From Mesonia sp. (GTDB taxonomy: Bacteria; Bacteroidota; Bacteroidia; Flavobacteriales; Flavobacteriaceae), in NCBI GenBank assembly GCA_012964435.1, contig DTTX01000057.1, positions 62,001 through 126,000 of the forward strand: DNA of 64,000 nucleotides. The letters are read 5' to 3'. A program made the translations under genes and the position numbers. The notes under the pieces were generated by a model. It made no database searches, was not told where the DNA came from, and saw nothing but the letters and a program-made list of their open reading frames with translations. Each line of letters begins with the position of its first letter. Within the stretch, counting starts at the first letter, position 1. Positions 23,135-33,100 of the stretch are shown here, in pieces.

Positions 23135-25003
23135 ATGATGAATAAAACTTTACTTAGCATTTTAATCATTTTTTGTATTTTCATTTCAAGTTGTAATAAT
23201 GATGATGATTTTACCCAAACAAATGATGATCAAGAAATAACAGACCCCTCTGAAGATGAAAACGAACCAGTAACTATAGATCTTTCAGAAAATTTCGGAA
23301 ATGAAGTTTCAAGAAATTTTATAGGTCAAATTGTCGATGGTAACCAAAACCCTATTCCAAATGTTATAATAGAAATTGCAGAGGTGTCTACCACGACCGA
23401 TGAAAACGGTATTTTTATTTTAAACGAAGCTAATGTTTATGAAAACTTCGCTTATATAAAAGCTTCAAAACCGGGTTACGTTAATGGCTCTAGAGCTCTA
23501 ATCCCTACTGAAGGTATAAATCAAATTCGCATTATGCTTTTAGAAAAAAATATCGCAGCAACTATTGAAAGTGGAACTTCATCTGTAGTTACTAACGAAA
23601 ATGGTGCAAGTGTAGAATTTGATGGAAATTTTATAAATGATGAAACTGAAGAAACTTACACAGGAAATATAAAGGTAAGTTTTCATTACCTCAACCCGGA
23701 AGACGACAATATGACTTCGCAAATGCCGGGAATGCTCTATGCAGCAAATGCTGAAAATGAAGAACGTATGCTGCAAACTTTCGGGATGTTAGCCGTAGAA
23801 TTAGAAGGTGAAAATGGTGAAAAACTAAATTTAGCTGAAACTTCTGAAGCTACAATAAGAGTTCCTTTAAGTTCCGCTCTTTCTGCTAACGCTCCGGCAA
23901 CTATCCCATTATGGTATTTTAATGAAGATAAAGGTTACTGGATTGAAGATGGTGAAGCCACTTTACAAGGAAATGAATATGTTGGGACGGTTAGTCATTT
24001 TTCTTTTTGGAATTGCGATATTCCTGCGGAAGCAGTGAATTATTGTTTAACCATAACAGATGAAAACAATATTCCTATCAGTCAAGTAAGAGTAAGTATT
24101 GATAGTGAAGTATATGGAACTAGGAGTGGAATAACTAATAATGATGGAGAAGTTTGCGGATTAATCCCATCAGGAGAAACCCTTGAAATTAATTTTTACT
24201 TCAATGAAGCTTGTAGTACAGAACCTTTTTACAGTGCGAATATCGGTCCTTTTAATGACGACGCTTCAGAAACATTAAATATTAACCTTCCTGCTGACAA
24301 TGAAGTGATTTTAGAAACCATTACAGGAACCTTCAATAATTGTGAAGGAAACCCTGTTACTAACGGTTATATAACTATGACTTCAGAAAACAATACATTC
24401 GATAACTTTTATGCTTCAGTAGAAGAAGATGGTTCTTTTGAGATTAGCGTATTAAATTGTCAAAATAATAGTGGAGGTCCATTTATTCTTGAAGGGAACG
24501 ATTATGATAATTTTCAAACTACCGGAAATATTAGTTATACATTTACCACACCAACAACAAATGTAGGCAGTTTAGTATCCTGTAATGAGGTTGAAGAATT
24601 TATACAATATTCTATTGACAATGGCGAAACTGAATTTTATGCATTCTCAGATATAGAAGCTAGGTTTGAAACATTAAGTCCTAATTACAATGCACCGTTA
24701 ATAACAATATTTGCGAGCGGAAGCGGAAATAATTGTTTCTACTTGATGGGAATCCTGAATGAAGATCCATATTTAGGAGAATATAGTTATTACAATTGGA
24801 CTTCTCAAGAAGAACAAGTAGGATTTGACTTTTCTGAATGTTCAAATATAACATCTGGAGAAGATAATAATATTATCATTAACCTTAACTCTTTAGGAGA
24901 AGTAGGAGAATATATTGATATTAATTTTAGTGGTGACTATTTAGATTGGAATGAAAATCCACATACCATCACAGGAACAATCCACGTTTATAGAGACCAA
25001 TAA
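23135..25003 (+). CDS. Lipoprotein with carboxypeptidase-regulatory-like domain
   Basis: 622 aa. The N-terminus MMNKTLLSILIIFCIFISSC is a lipoprotein signal with the lipobox Cys at about 20, followed by an acidic D/N-rich linker typical of flavobacterial exported lipoproteins. A CarboxypepD_reg-like beta sandwich follows (about 60-120: IVDGNQNPIPNVIIEI-TDENGIFIL), then several further beta-rich segments with paired cysteines. There is no enzymatic motif. It is probably surface- or outer-membrane-attached; the function is unknown. Confidence 0.7.
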   Translation: MMNKTLLSILIIFCIFISSCNNDDDFTQTNDDQEITDPSEDENEPVTIDLSENFGNEVSRNFIGQIVDGNQNPIPNVIIEIAEVSTTTDENGIFILNEANVYENFAYIKASKPGYVNGSRALIPTEGINQIRIMLLEKNIAATIESGTSSVVTNENGASVEFDGNFINDETEETYTGNIKVSFHYLNPEDDNMTSQMPGMLYAANAENEERMLQTFGMLAVELEGENGEKLNLAETSEATIRVPLSSALSANAPATIPLWYFNEDKGYWIEDGEATLQGNEYVGTVSHFSFWNCDIPAEAVNYCLTITDENNIPISQVRVSIDSEVYGTRSGITNNDGEVCGLIPSGETLEINFYFNEACSTEPFYSANIGPFNDDASETLNINLPADNEVILETITGTFNNCEGNPVTNGYITMTSENNTFDNFYASVEEDGSFEISVLNCQNNSGGPFILEGNDYDNFQTTGNISYTFTTPTTNVGSLVSCNEVEEFIQYSIDNGETEFYAFSDIEARFETLSPNYNAPLITIFASGSGNNCFYLMGILNEDPYLGEYSYYNWTSQEEQVGFDFSECSNITSGEDNNIIINLNSLGEVGEYIDINFSGDYLDWNENPHTITGTIHVYRDQ

Positions 25004-25025
25004 AAATTTAAGATTAGTTTACCAG

Positions 25026-25058
25026 AACCTCATCTTTTAAAATAGGTGAGGTTTTTTT
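25026..25058 (+). terminator. Terminator after the lipoprotein gene
   Basis: Stem AACCTCA (25026-25032) / TGAGGTT (25047-25053) followed by a seven-T tract. Confidence 0.82.
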
Positions 25059-25104
25059 GTGCTCATAAAAAATAAATCTATTTTCTTTGCAAAAAATTTC
25101 AGCA

Positions 25105-25746
25105 ATGAGCGATTTATTAGGTTTTGGTTTATTGGTATTCACCTCGTTTTTCACATTGATCAATCCTATTGGGACAATGCCGATCTTTATGACGATGACT
25201 TCTGAGCTAGACAAAGAGCATCGCAACGCAACAGCACGTAAAGCGACGATTGCTGCATTTATCACCATTGTTGCTTTTGCATTTTCTGGACAGGTTCTAT
25301 TTAACTTCTTCGGAATTTCAGTAAACAGTTTTCGCTTGGTAGGTGGTGTGATTTTCTTTCAAATGGGTATGGATATGCTTCAGGCGCGTTTGGCCAGTGT
25401 AAAAGTAAAAGACAAGGCTGCCAAGAAAACTTACATTGAAGATATTTCGATCACTCCTTTAGCAATCCCCATGATTTCCGGTCCCGGTTCGATTACTAAC
25501 GCCATTATTATGATGGAAGATGCACACACAGTCGAAGCGAAAGCGGTACTTATTGGCGCGATCTTTTTAGTGCTTTTTCTTACGTATTTGATCTTACTGA
25601 GTTCAACCAAAATCCTAAAAATCTTAGGGAATACCGGTAAGAACGTGCTTATGCGTTTAATGGGACTTATCGTAATGGTAATTGCTGTAGAATTTTTCTT
25701 TAGCGGATTAAAACCAATAATTCAGGAGATTTTAAAGATAGCCTAA
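25105..25746 (+). CDS. MarC family integral membrane protein
   Basis: 213 aa from ATG at 25105; a TTG six codons earlier is unlikely. Six hydrophobic segments and the family motifs LINPIGTMPIFMTMT (about 20-35) and TPLAIPMISGPGSITNAI (about 120-140) identify the MarC/UPF0056 group. The role is poorly defined; older names link it to multiple antibiotic resistance or amino-acid transport without firm proof. It is convergent with the NDH-2 gene, whose stop is 2 nt away. Confidence 0.85.
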   Translation: MSDLLGFGLLVFTSFFTLINPIGTMPIFMTMTSELDKEHRNATARKATIAAFITIVAFAFSGQVLFNFFGISVNSFRLVGGVIFFQMGMDMLQARLASVKVKDKAAKKTYIEDISITPLAIPMISGPGSITNAIIMMEDAHTVEAKAVLIGAIFLVLFLTYLILLSSTKILKILGNTGKNVLMRLMGLIVMVIAVEFFFSGLKPIIQEILKIA

Positions 25747-25747
25747 A

Positions 25748-27019
25748 CTATTCTCGATCGACATTGTGTTTTGGTCTAATGATCATTCGTAGATCTTCTT
25801 TTTTAGCTAAATAAGAAACGCTCCAATTAAAAAAAGTACGAATGCGATCGGTTCTTCCGATAAGGGAAAATAAATGAATAAATCCCCAGATCATTAAGGC
25901 GACAAATCCCTGAAAATGAATTTTATTGGGTAAATCTGCCACCGCATTACTCTTACCAATAACAGCCATCGCACCTTTATCCTTGTATTGAAAAGCTTTT
26001 GGAGTATTACCCTTTTCAACAGCAATTAAATTCTTGGCTAAGTTTCTTCCTTGTTGTATAGCTACTTGCGCCAGACGCGGATGCCCTTCAGGAAAATTTT
26101 TATCAGAAAACATAATACTTCCGTCGCCAATAGCATAAATATGATCTGCGTGCTGAAGTTTATGATATTCATTTACCAACAATCGATTTCCTGCTTCATA
26201 CCAATCTTCCGGTAAACCTTCAAACACTCGGCCTTTTACGCCGGTTGCCCAAATAAGATTTCGACTTTTAATACTACTGCCATCATTCAGCAATACTTCG
26301 CGACCATTAAAATCTTTTACGCGTTTATTCAGTAACACATCTACATACGTACTACTCAATTTTTTATAGACAAATTTTTGAGATTTTTCACTCATCGATT
26401 TTAATAAATGATCGCCACTATTCACCAAATAAATTTTTGCTTTCACCTCCTTTAATTCCGGATATTCTTCAAGAATCACCTGTTTTCGAAGCTCTGCAAA
26501 CATCCCGGAAACCTCGACCCCCGTAGGTCCGCCACCGGCAATCACCATCGTTAACCATTCTTCTTTTTCGGCCGCAGTTTGAGCACGAGTAGCTTTTTCG
26601 ATACGTTGCAACAAAACGTTACGCATATTGAGCGCATCGTTTAAAGAATTCATTGGGATACCGAATTTTCTAATATTTTCTATCCCAAAATAATTGGTTC
26701 GCGTTCCCGTACACAGAATGAGTTTGTCGTATTCGAGCTCGCCATTAGAAAGAATAATTTTATTTGATTCGGGTAAAATTTTCTTTAAGGTTCCTAACCA
26801 AAAATGTGCATTTTTTTGCCCGGAAATTAAACTCCTAAAAGGATAACTTATCGATGAAGGTTCTATAAATCCTGTCGCCACCTGATAGATAAGTGGCGTA
26901 AAGTAGTTGTAATTATTTTTATCGACCAGGGTGACTTCAAAAGCATCGTTTTTCATCAAACGTTTTAAGACGTTTGTTCCGGCAAAACCACCCCCAACAA
27001 TCACTACTTTTTTCTTCAT
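25748..27019 (-). CDS. Type II NADH dehydrogenase (NDH-2)
   Basis: About 423 aa from MKKKVVIVGGGFAGTN; an upstream GTG and ATG in frame are possible starts. The first dinucleotide fold VVIVGGGFAG binds FAD, and the second, MVIAGGGPTGVEVSG (about 165-180), binds NADH. IYAIGDGSI is the FAD-ribityl motif, and AQVAIQQGRNLAKNL follows. The hydrophobic C-terminal stretch ALMIWGFIHLFSLIG is a membrane anchor. It passes electrons from NADH to quinone without pumping protons. Confidence 0.88.
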   Translation of the reverse strand: MKKKVVIVGGGFAGTNVLKRLMKNDAFEVTLVDKNNYNYFTPLIYQVATGFIEPSSISYPFRSLISGQKNAHFWLGTLKKILPESNKIILSNGELEYDKLILCTGTRTNYFGIENIRKFGIPMNSLNDALNMRNVLLQRIEKATRAQTAAEKEEWLTMVIAGGGPTGVEVSGMFAELRKQVILEEYPELKEVKAKIYLVNSGDHLLKSMSEKSQKFVYKKLSSTYVDVLLNKRVKDFNGREVLLNDGSSIKSRNLIWATGVKGRVFEGLPEDWYEAGNRLLVNEYHKLQHADHIYAIGDGSIMFSDKNFPEGHPRLAQVAIQQGRNLAKNLIAVEKGNTPKAFQYKDKGAMAVIGKSNAVADLPNKIHFQGFVALMIWGFIHLFSLIGRTDRIRTFFNWSVSYLAKKEDLRMIIRPKHNVDRE

Positions 27020-27103
27020 GAGCATTTTCAATTTCTTAAATTTAATTGATTTGCTCACGACCGCCACAAAGAAGGCTCAATTTTAAATTACTTATAACAT
27101 TTT

Positions 27104-27190
27104 GGGCGCAACCCTATCGGGTCGGGCTTTCGGCAGTCGCTTTTTTCAATTCCTGCTCAGGCAGAAATCTCAAAAGAGCTCCAACAATGC
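27104..27190 (-). repeat. Dispersed palindromic repeat, type 1, copy C (one end degraded)
   Basis: Minus strand: GTTGGAGCTCTTTTGAGAT ... GAAAAAAGCGACTGCCG, then AAAGCCCGACCCGATAGGG and TTGCGCCC. The GCGTTAGGGAT end has decayed. It sits in the 257-nt gap between NDH-2 and the orphan gene, where I see nothing else. Confidence 0.7.
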
Positions 27191-27324
27191 TTTAAATATA
27201 TTCACGAACTCAATAAAAACTGAATAAGTGAGTAATCCCTTGCGCAAAGTAATTCAAGAGAATTAATAATCAACTCTAAGATCTATTTATTGAATCTAAA
27301 AAGAAGAGCTATTCCTTTAAATTA

Positions 27325-27756
27325 TTAATGAAACGAACTCAAATAATGCTTAGCATCTCGAATATTTAATTCAAAATCACGAGCATCTCTTCCAAAACGG
27401 TCTTTATGAAATACAGGTTCTCCAAAAGCATCTAAAGCCACTAAGATTTGAAAAATGGTGTTCTTATTTTCGTATTTCAACTCATACTCAAGCCATTTTA
27501 CAAAATTGTCGACCAGAAGAAGATGATTTCCTGTTTTAAGCAAGCTCCAATATGCACTAATTCTTTCATTTTCTATTTTGTATAATCTCGAATTAAGACC
27601 ATCGACAATTATATGCTCTAATTCAGCAACATTTATATCTTTTAATTGAGATTCTGAAATGATTTTTTTTTCATATGCTGAATGAGAATAACCATTAGCC
27701 TTTTCAAAAATATAAGCTGCTTCTTCTAATTGGTACATCGTTAATTTCATCGCCAT
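27325..27756 (-). CDS. Hypothetical protein
   Basis: 143 aa; I do not recognise the family. It is soluble, with no signal peptide or membrane segment, helix-rich at the N-terminus (YQLEEAAYIFEKANGYS), with a Trp/Leu-rich centre and FGEPVFHKDRFGRDARDFE near the C-terminus. The start could also be Met3 or Met7. It lies alone between a degraded type 1 repeat and tex, with A/T-rich flanks and no clear operon partners. Confidence 0.5.
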   Translation of the reverse strand: MAMKLTMYQLEEAAYIFEKANGYSHSAYEKKIISESQLKDINVAELEHIIVDGLNSRLYKIENERISAYWSLLKTGNHLLLVDNFVKWLEYELKYENKNTIFQILVALDAFGEPVFHKDRFGRDARDFELNIRDAKHYLSSFH

Positions 27757-27817
27757 ACAAAAATAAATTTCATTTTAAATCAATTAGAATTCAATTTTTA
27801 ATCACAGATTCACAATT

Positions 27818-29941
27818 TTACTTATGCAACTGCAATTGAATTCGCTTTCGGGTAACATCAACTTCTAATACTTTTACGATTACTTGCTGATGCAAATGCA
27901 CATAATCGTTTACATCACTTACAAATTCGTTAGCGAGATTAGAAACGTGTATGAGTCCGCTTTCTTTGATGCCTACATCTACAAAACATCCGAAGTTGGT
28001 AATATTATTCACGATTCCCGGTAATAGCTGACCTTCACGCAGATCGTCTATTGTTTTAATGTTTTGATTAAAAGTGAATACTTTAGCCTTTTCTCGAATA
28101 TCTAAACCCGGTTTTTTCAATTCAGCAACGATATCTTTTAGTGTTGGCAAACCTACTTCCGCAGAAATATACTTCTCTAAGTTTATTTTTTCTAATAATG
28201 ATTTGTTTCCTATTAATTCCGCAACGGTTGTGCCGTCGTCTTTCGCCATTTTCTCTACTAAAGCATAACGTTCAGGATGCACCGATGAATCGTCTAACGG
28301 GTTTTTCGCATTTTTTATACGTAAAAATCCGGCACTCTGCACAAAAGCTTTTTCTCCTAAACGTTTCACTTTTTTTATTTCATTTCGAGTGGTAAAAGCG
28401 CCATGTTGAGTTCGGTACTCTATAATATTTTCAGCCAACTTCTCTCCTATTCCAGAAACATAGCTCAACAGCGATTTACTCGCCGTATTTATATTTACCC
28501 CAACTGCATTTACGCAAGATTCTACAACGCGATCGAGCGCTAATTTGAGCTGAGTTTGATCTACATCGTGCTGATATTGCCCTACTCCAATCGCTTTCGC
28601 TTCGATTTTTACCAATTCTGCTAACGGGTCTTGCAATCGCCGACCTATAGAAACCGAACCTCTAACGGTTGCATCATAATTAGGAAATTCTTCCCGCGCC
28701 ACAGAAGATGCCGAATAAACCGAAGCTCCGGCTTCACTCACAACAAACACCTGAATTTCATTTTTAAACCTAATTTTTCTCACTAAAGCCTCGGTTTCTC
28801 TCGAGGCAGTACCGTTACCAATGGCAATCGCATCAATTTTATAAGCTTCGGTAAGCGTACTAATTTTCTTAATGGCAGTTTTCTGATCTTTTTGTGGCGG
28901 ATGCGGAAAAATAGTTTCATTATGCAAAAGCCTACCGTTTTCATCTAAACAAACCAATTTGCAACCAGTTCGAAAGCCCGGATCGATGGCTAAAACTCGC
29001 TTCTCGCCCAACGGAGCTCCTAATAATAATTGCTTTAGATTCTTGGCAAAAACCTTGATCGCCGAGACATCGGCTTTTTCTTTTGCTTGCTGAATTGCTT
29101 CATTACCTAAAGAAGGTTTTAGCAAACGTTTGTAACTATCTGCAATCGCTAATTCGATTTGTTCGGCACAACCACCGGAAGATTTTGTAAATTTTCGTTG
29201 CATATGCTGAAGAATACGATCATCATCACCTTCTAATTTCACTCGAATAAAACCTTCTTTTTCTGCTCGTTGAATTGCTAAAAATCGATGGGATGGAATT
29301 CGCTTTAACGATTCTGACCAGTCAAAATAATCTTTGAATTTTTGCGCTTTTTCATCTTTCATTTTCGACTTTACACCCGAAGCAGTTATATTGATATAAT
29401 TATTAAATTGATATCGAATATAGTCACGAATATCGGTTCGTTCAGCAATCCATTCTGCGATAATCAAACGCGCTCCGGCTAAAGCTTCAGCGGTATTTGT
29501 TACAGTTTGATGCACATATTTGTTAGCTATATTCTCTAAATCTTGAGCATTTTGTGCCATAATGATCTTTGCTAAAGGCTCTAAACCTTGCTCACGAGCC
29601 TGATCGGCTTTGGTTTTTCGCTTTTTCTTATAAGGCAAATACAGATCTTCCAGCAAAGTTATTGTCTCGGCGGCTTCTATCTTAGATTTTAATTCGGGAG
29701 TTAAGGCTTGTTGTTCTTCAATACTCGATAAAATTGATGCTTTTCTTTTTTCAAGCTCTTCGTAATATTTCTTTGCTTTAAGAATTTTTTCTATTTGCAC
29801 TTCATCAAGGTTCCCGGTCATTTCCTTTCGATACCTCGCGATAAAAGGGATGGTGCAATCTTCATTTAAAAGTTGAAGTGTATTTTTTATAGAGGTCTCT
29901 AAAAGTTGCGTTTGCTGCTGAATATATTGCTGAATCGTCAT
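27818..29941 (-). CDS. tex: Tex family RNA-binding transcription accessory protein
   Basis: 707 aa. Tex N-terminal helical region (about 1-190, with IPFIARYRKEMTGNLDE), YqgF/RNase H-like domain (VLAIDPGFRTGCKLVCLDENG, about 318-440), helix-hairpin-helix repeats (LLSYVSGIGEKLAENIIEYR, about 485-560) and a C-terminal S1 domain (GIVNNITNFGCFVDVGIKESGLIHVS, about 637-707). This is the complete Tex architecture, a nucleic-acid-binding protein linked to transcription. It is single-gene, with its own short flanks. Confidence 0.93.
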   Translation of the reverse strand: MTIQQYIQQQTQLLETSIKNTLQLLNEDCTIPFIARYRKEMTGNLDEVQIEKILKAKKYYEELEKRKASILSSIEEQQALTPELKSKIEAAETITLLEDLYLPYKKKRKTKADQAREQGLEPLAKIIMAQNAQDLENIANKYVHQTVTNTAEALAGARLIIAEWIAERTDIRDYIRYQFNNYINITASGVKSKMKDEKAQKFKDYFDWSESLKRIPSHRFLAIQRAEKEGFIRVKLEGDDDRILQHMQRKFTKSSGGCAEQIELAIADSYKRLLKPSLGNEAIQQAKEKADVSAIKVFAKNLKQLLLGAPLGEKRVLAIDPGFRTGCKLVCLDENGRLLHNETIFPHPPQKDQKTAIKKISTLTEAYKIDAIAIGNGTASRETEALVRKIRFKNEIQVFVVSEAGASVYSASSVAREEFPNYDATVRGSVSIGRRLQDPLAELVKIEAKAIGVGQYQHDVDQTQLKLALDRVVESCVNAVGVNINTASKSLLSYVSGIGEKLAENIIEYRTQHGAFTTRNEIKKVKRLGEKAFVQSAGFLRIKNAKNPLDDSSVHPERYALVEKMAKDDGTTVAELIGNKSLLEKINLEKYISAEVGLPTLKDIVAELKKPGLDIREKAKVFTFNQNIKTIDDLREGQLLPGIVNNITNFGCFVDVGIKESGLIHVSNLANEFVSDVNDYVHLHQQVIVKVLEVDVTRKRIQLQLHK

Positions 29942-30117
29942 AAACTGTAATTATCTTCTAAAACAAAATAAAGCTATTGTTATGAAACATTCAGAAGATG
30001 AGCTTAAATATTACTAAATCATTTTTATTTAACTTTTTATTGACTTGATATACAATATTGTATTACTTTTACTAAACATTTGTTAATTTATTTTTTTTCA
30101 TTTAAAACTAACCAAGT

Positions 30118-33100
30118 ATGAAAAACAACTACTCTAAACGAAGTAGCAATGCCTATTATAAGAAAATGTATTGGCTTGCTACAATTTTTATTTTAGCTTT
30201 TAGTTACAGCAATTTAAAAGCGCAAACAACTACATTTAATTATACCGGTGCTAGTCAAACTTATACAGTCCCTGGAAATGCTACTCATATAAAAATAGAG
30301 TGTTGGGGAGCGCAAGGAGGGACAGGAATTGGATTTAATAGTATTGAAGGAACAGGTGGTTTAGGAGGCTATATGTCAGGTGATATTATCGTTACACCAG
30401 GCCAAGTTCTAGAAATTTTCGTAGGTGGAGCTGGAGCTGCTTCTGGCCCAGGTGGTTTCAATGGTGGAGGACAAGCCGCCACAGACTACGGTGGTGCTGG
30501 TGGCGGAGCATCAGATGTACGTATAGGGACCTATACATTAATGGATCGCATAATCGTTGCTGGCGGTGGCGGTGGCGGTGCCTTTGGTTCATACGGTAGC
30601 CCTGGAGGTCCAGGTGGAGGATTGGTTGGTGACTCAGGAACCGATGGACCTGGCTTTACAGCTGGTGGTGGTGGTACACAAACAGCTGGAGGAAATGCAG
30701 GTTGTTGTTACGGGGCCTCTTCTCCAGGAACATTTGGTTTTGGGGCTGGACCAGGAGATTACCATAATGCTGGCGGCGGCGGCGGTTGGTACGGAGGAGG
30801 TTCTGGTGCAGGTCATGCTGGAGCTGGAGGAGGCTCTTCATATGCATCCAATGATTTCACAAATACAAATACCTCGACTGGTATAAACTCTGGAAACGGA
30901 AAAGTCGTTATTACGGTATTATGTGACCCTCTTACTCTTGCACCAGTAGACACTTCTGTTTGTGAAGGTTCTACAGTTACTTTAAATGCAACATCTTCTA
31001 ATGGTGGAACAATTACATGGGATAATGGTATAACTAATAATACGCCATTCACTATTAGCTCAACTACGACTTTTACTGCTACAAGTTCTCATCCAAACGA
31101 CTGCTCGCAATCAGTAACCATAACTGTTACAAATCCTCCAACACTAAATAATACAACAACCAATGTAAGTTGTAATGGAGGCAATAATGGATCTATAGAT
31201 TTAACAGTTACTGGAGGAACTCCGCCTTATAGTTATGCCTGGGATAATTCTGCTACTACAGAAGATCTTTCAGGCTTAATTGCAGGGACATACAATGTTA
31301 CGGTTACAGACACAAATGGTTGTATTACTACAGAATCTATTGATGTTTTTGAACCGATCAATTTAACTATAAGTGCAAATATTACGAACTCCTCTTGTTC
31401 AGGCAATAACGGATCTATAGATTTAACTGTAATTGGTGGTAACCCACCGTATGCTTACGCTTGGAGTAATTCTGCCACAACTCAAGATCTATCTGGTCTT
31501 GAATCAGGAACCTATAACGTAACTGTTACTGATATAAAGGGATGTACTGAAACTTTTTCAACTTCAATTTTAACTGTTGATAATGAAGCCCCAATTGCAA
31601 TATGTAATGATATTACAGTGCAATTAGACAGTAACGATGAAGTTACTATTTTACCTGAAGACATAAACAATGGGTCATATGACCAAAGCATTTGGTTAAA
31701 TTATGGAGATGCATCTACATATTACAGTGTTAATAGTGATGATCAAGGTTTTGGAAATGGTACCGGCGGTACTGTTGGTTTCGTAGTGTCTATAAAAGAA
31801 CCTATTTATTTTACCCCAGCTAACAGTTTAGACGATAAAGTAAGAATTGGTGATGAACTACATATCAATTACAAAGGCTCAAACCCTACATATTTAGATA
31901 GAACTATACAATGGAGAGGAATTGGAAATGCGGAAACAGATGTAACTTGGGAAAGTTCAAATTTCAGAAATATTTATTCAATAGAGCAATCTGGAAAAGT
32001 AAGCGGAGATTTACTAAATCCTTATTTACCATATACGATTAAGTCTACATTTTTAGTTAACGGGGTAGAGAAATACTTGTCGATCATTAATGGAGATGTA
32101 ACATTTACTGATGACGACTCTCTTAAAACTTTCTACACGCTAGATGTAGCATCCGGTCAATTTAATGAATGTTCAGAACTAACATATGCAATAGACGTAT
32201 CTACTTTCGACTGTTCTATGCTAGGCGATAATCAAGTAACATTAACCGTCACCGATACAAGCGGAAATAGCGATAGTTGCACTGCAACAGTTACAGTTTT
32301 AGAAGATACAAATCCTACAGCTAACTGTGTTGCTCCATTTACTGTTTATTTAGATGAAAACGGTAATGCGCAAATTTCTGAAAGCGATATTAATGATGGT
32401 TCCTCAGATAATTGTGGTGTAGATTCAGTGAGTATTGATGTTACAGAATTTGATTGTACGATGTTAGGCGATAACCAAGTTACACTGACAGTAACAGACG
32501 CTTCAGGAAATTCTTCTACTTGTACTACGACTGTAACCGTAGTTGACGAAATTGATCCTGAAATAACTTGTATAGAAGATATCACTGTCAATAATGATCT
32601 GAATGAATGCGGTGCAATGGTAACTTACACCACTCCAACTGCTAGTGATAATTGTGCTGGAACAGGAATTGAAACTGAAACTTTTAGTTATACTGGAAGT
32701 GTACAAACATTTACAATTCCAACTGGGGTAACCTCTATAACAATTGAAGCTTGGGGCGCTCAAGGTCAATCTTTGACTAATGAGCAATATACTCCTAGTA
32801 CCGGTGGATTAGGTGGTTACGCAATGGGTAACATAGCAGTAACACCTGGAGAAACTATAAATATCTATGTAGGAGGCGAAGGTCAAGATGGAGTTGCAGG
32901 CTTTAATGGTGGGGCCTTAGGAGGCTACGGGACTCCAAGTGATGGTTTAGCCGGTTACGCTGGTAGTGGCGGTGGTGCCTCTGATGTTAGAATAGGAGGT
33001 ACAGATTTAACAAATAGAGTAATTGTTGCCGGTGGCGGTGGCGGTGGTGGTCGAGACTATGTAAATGGCACTTGTCAACCTTGTGGTCAAGGTGGAAATG

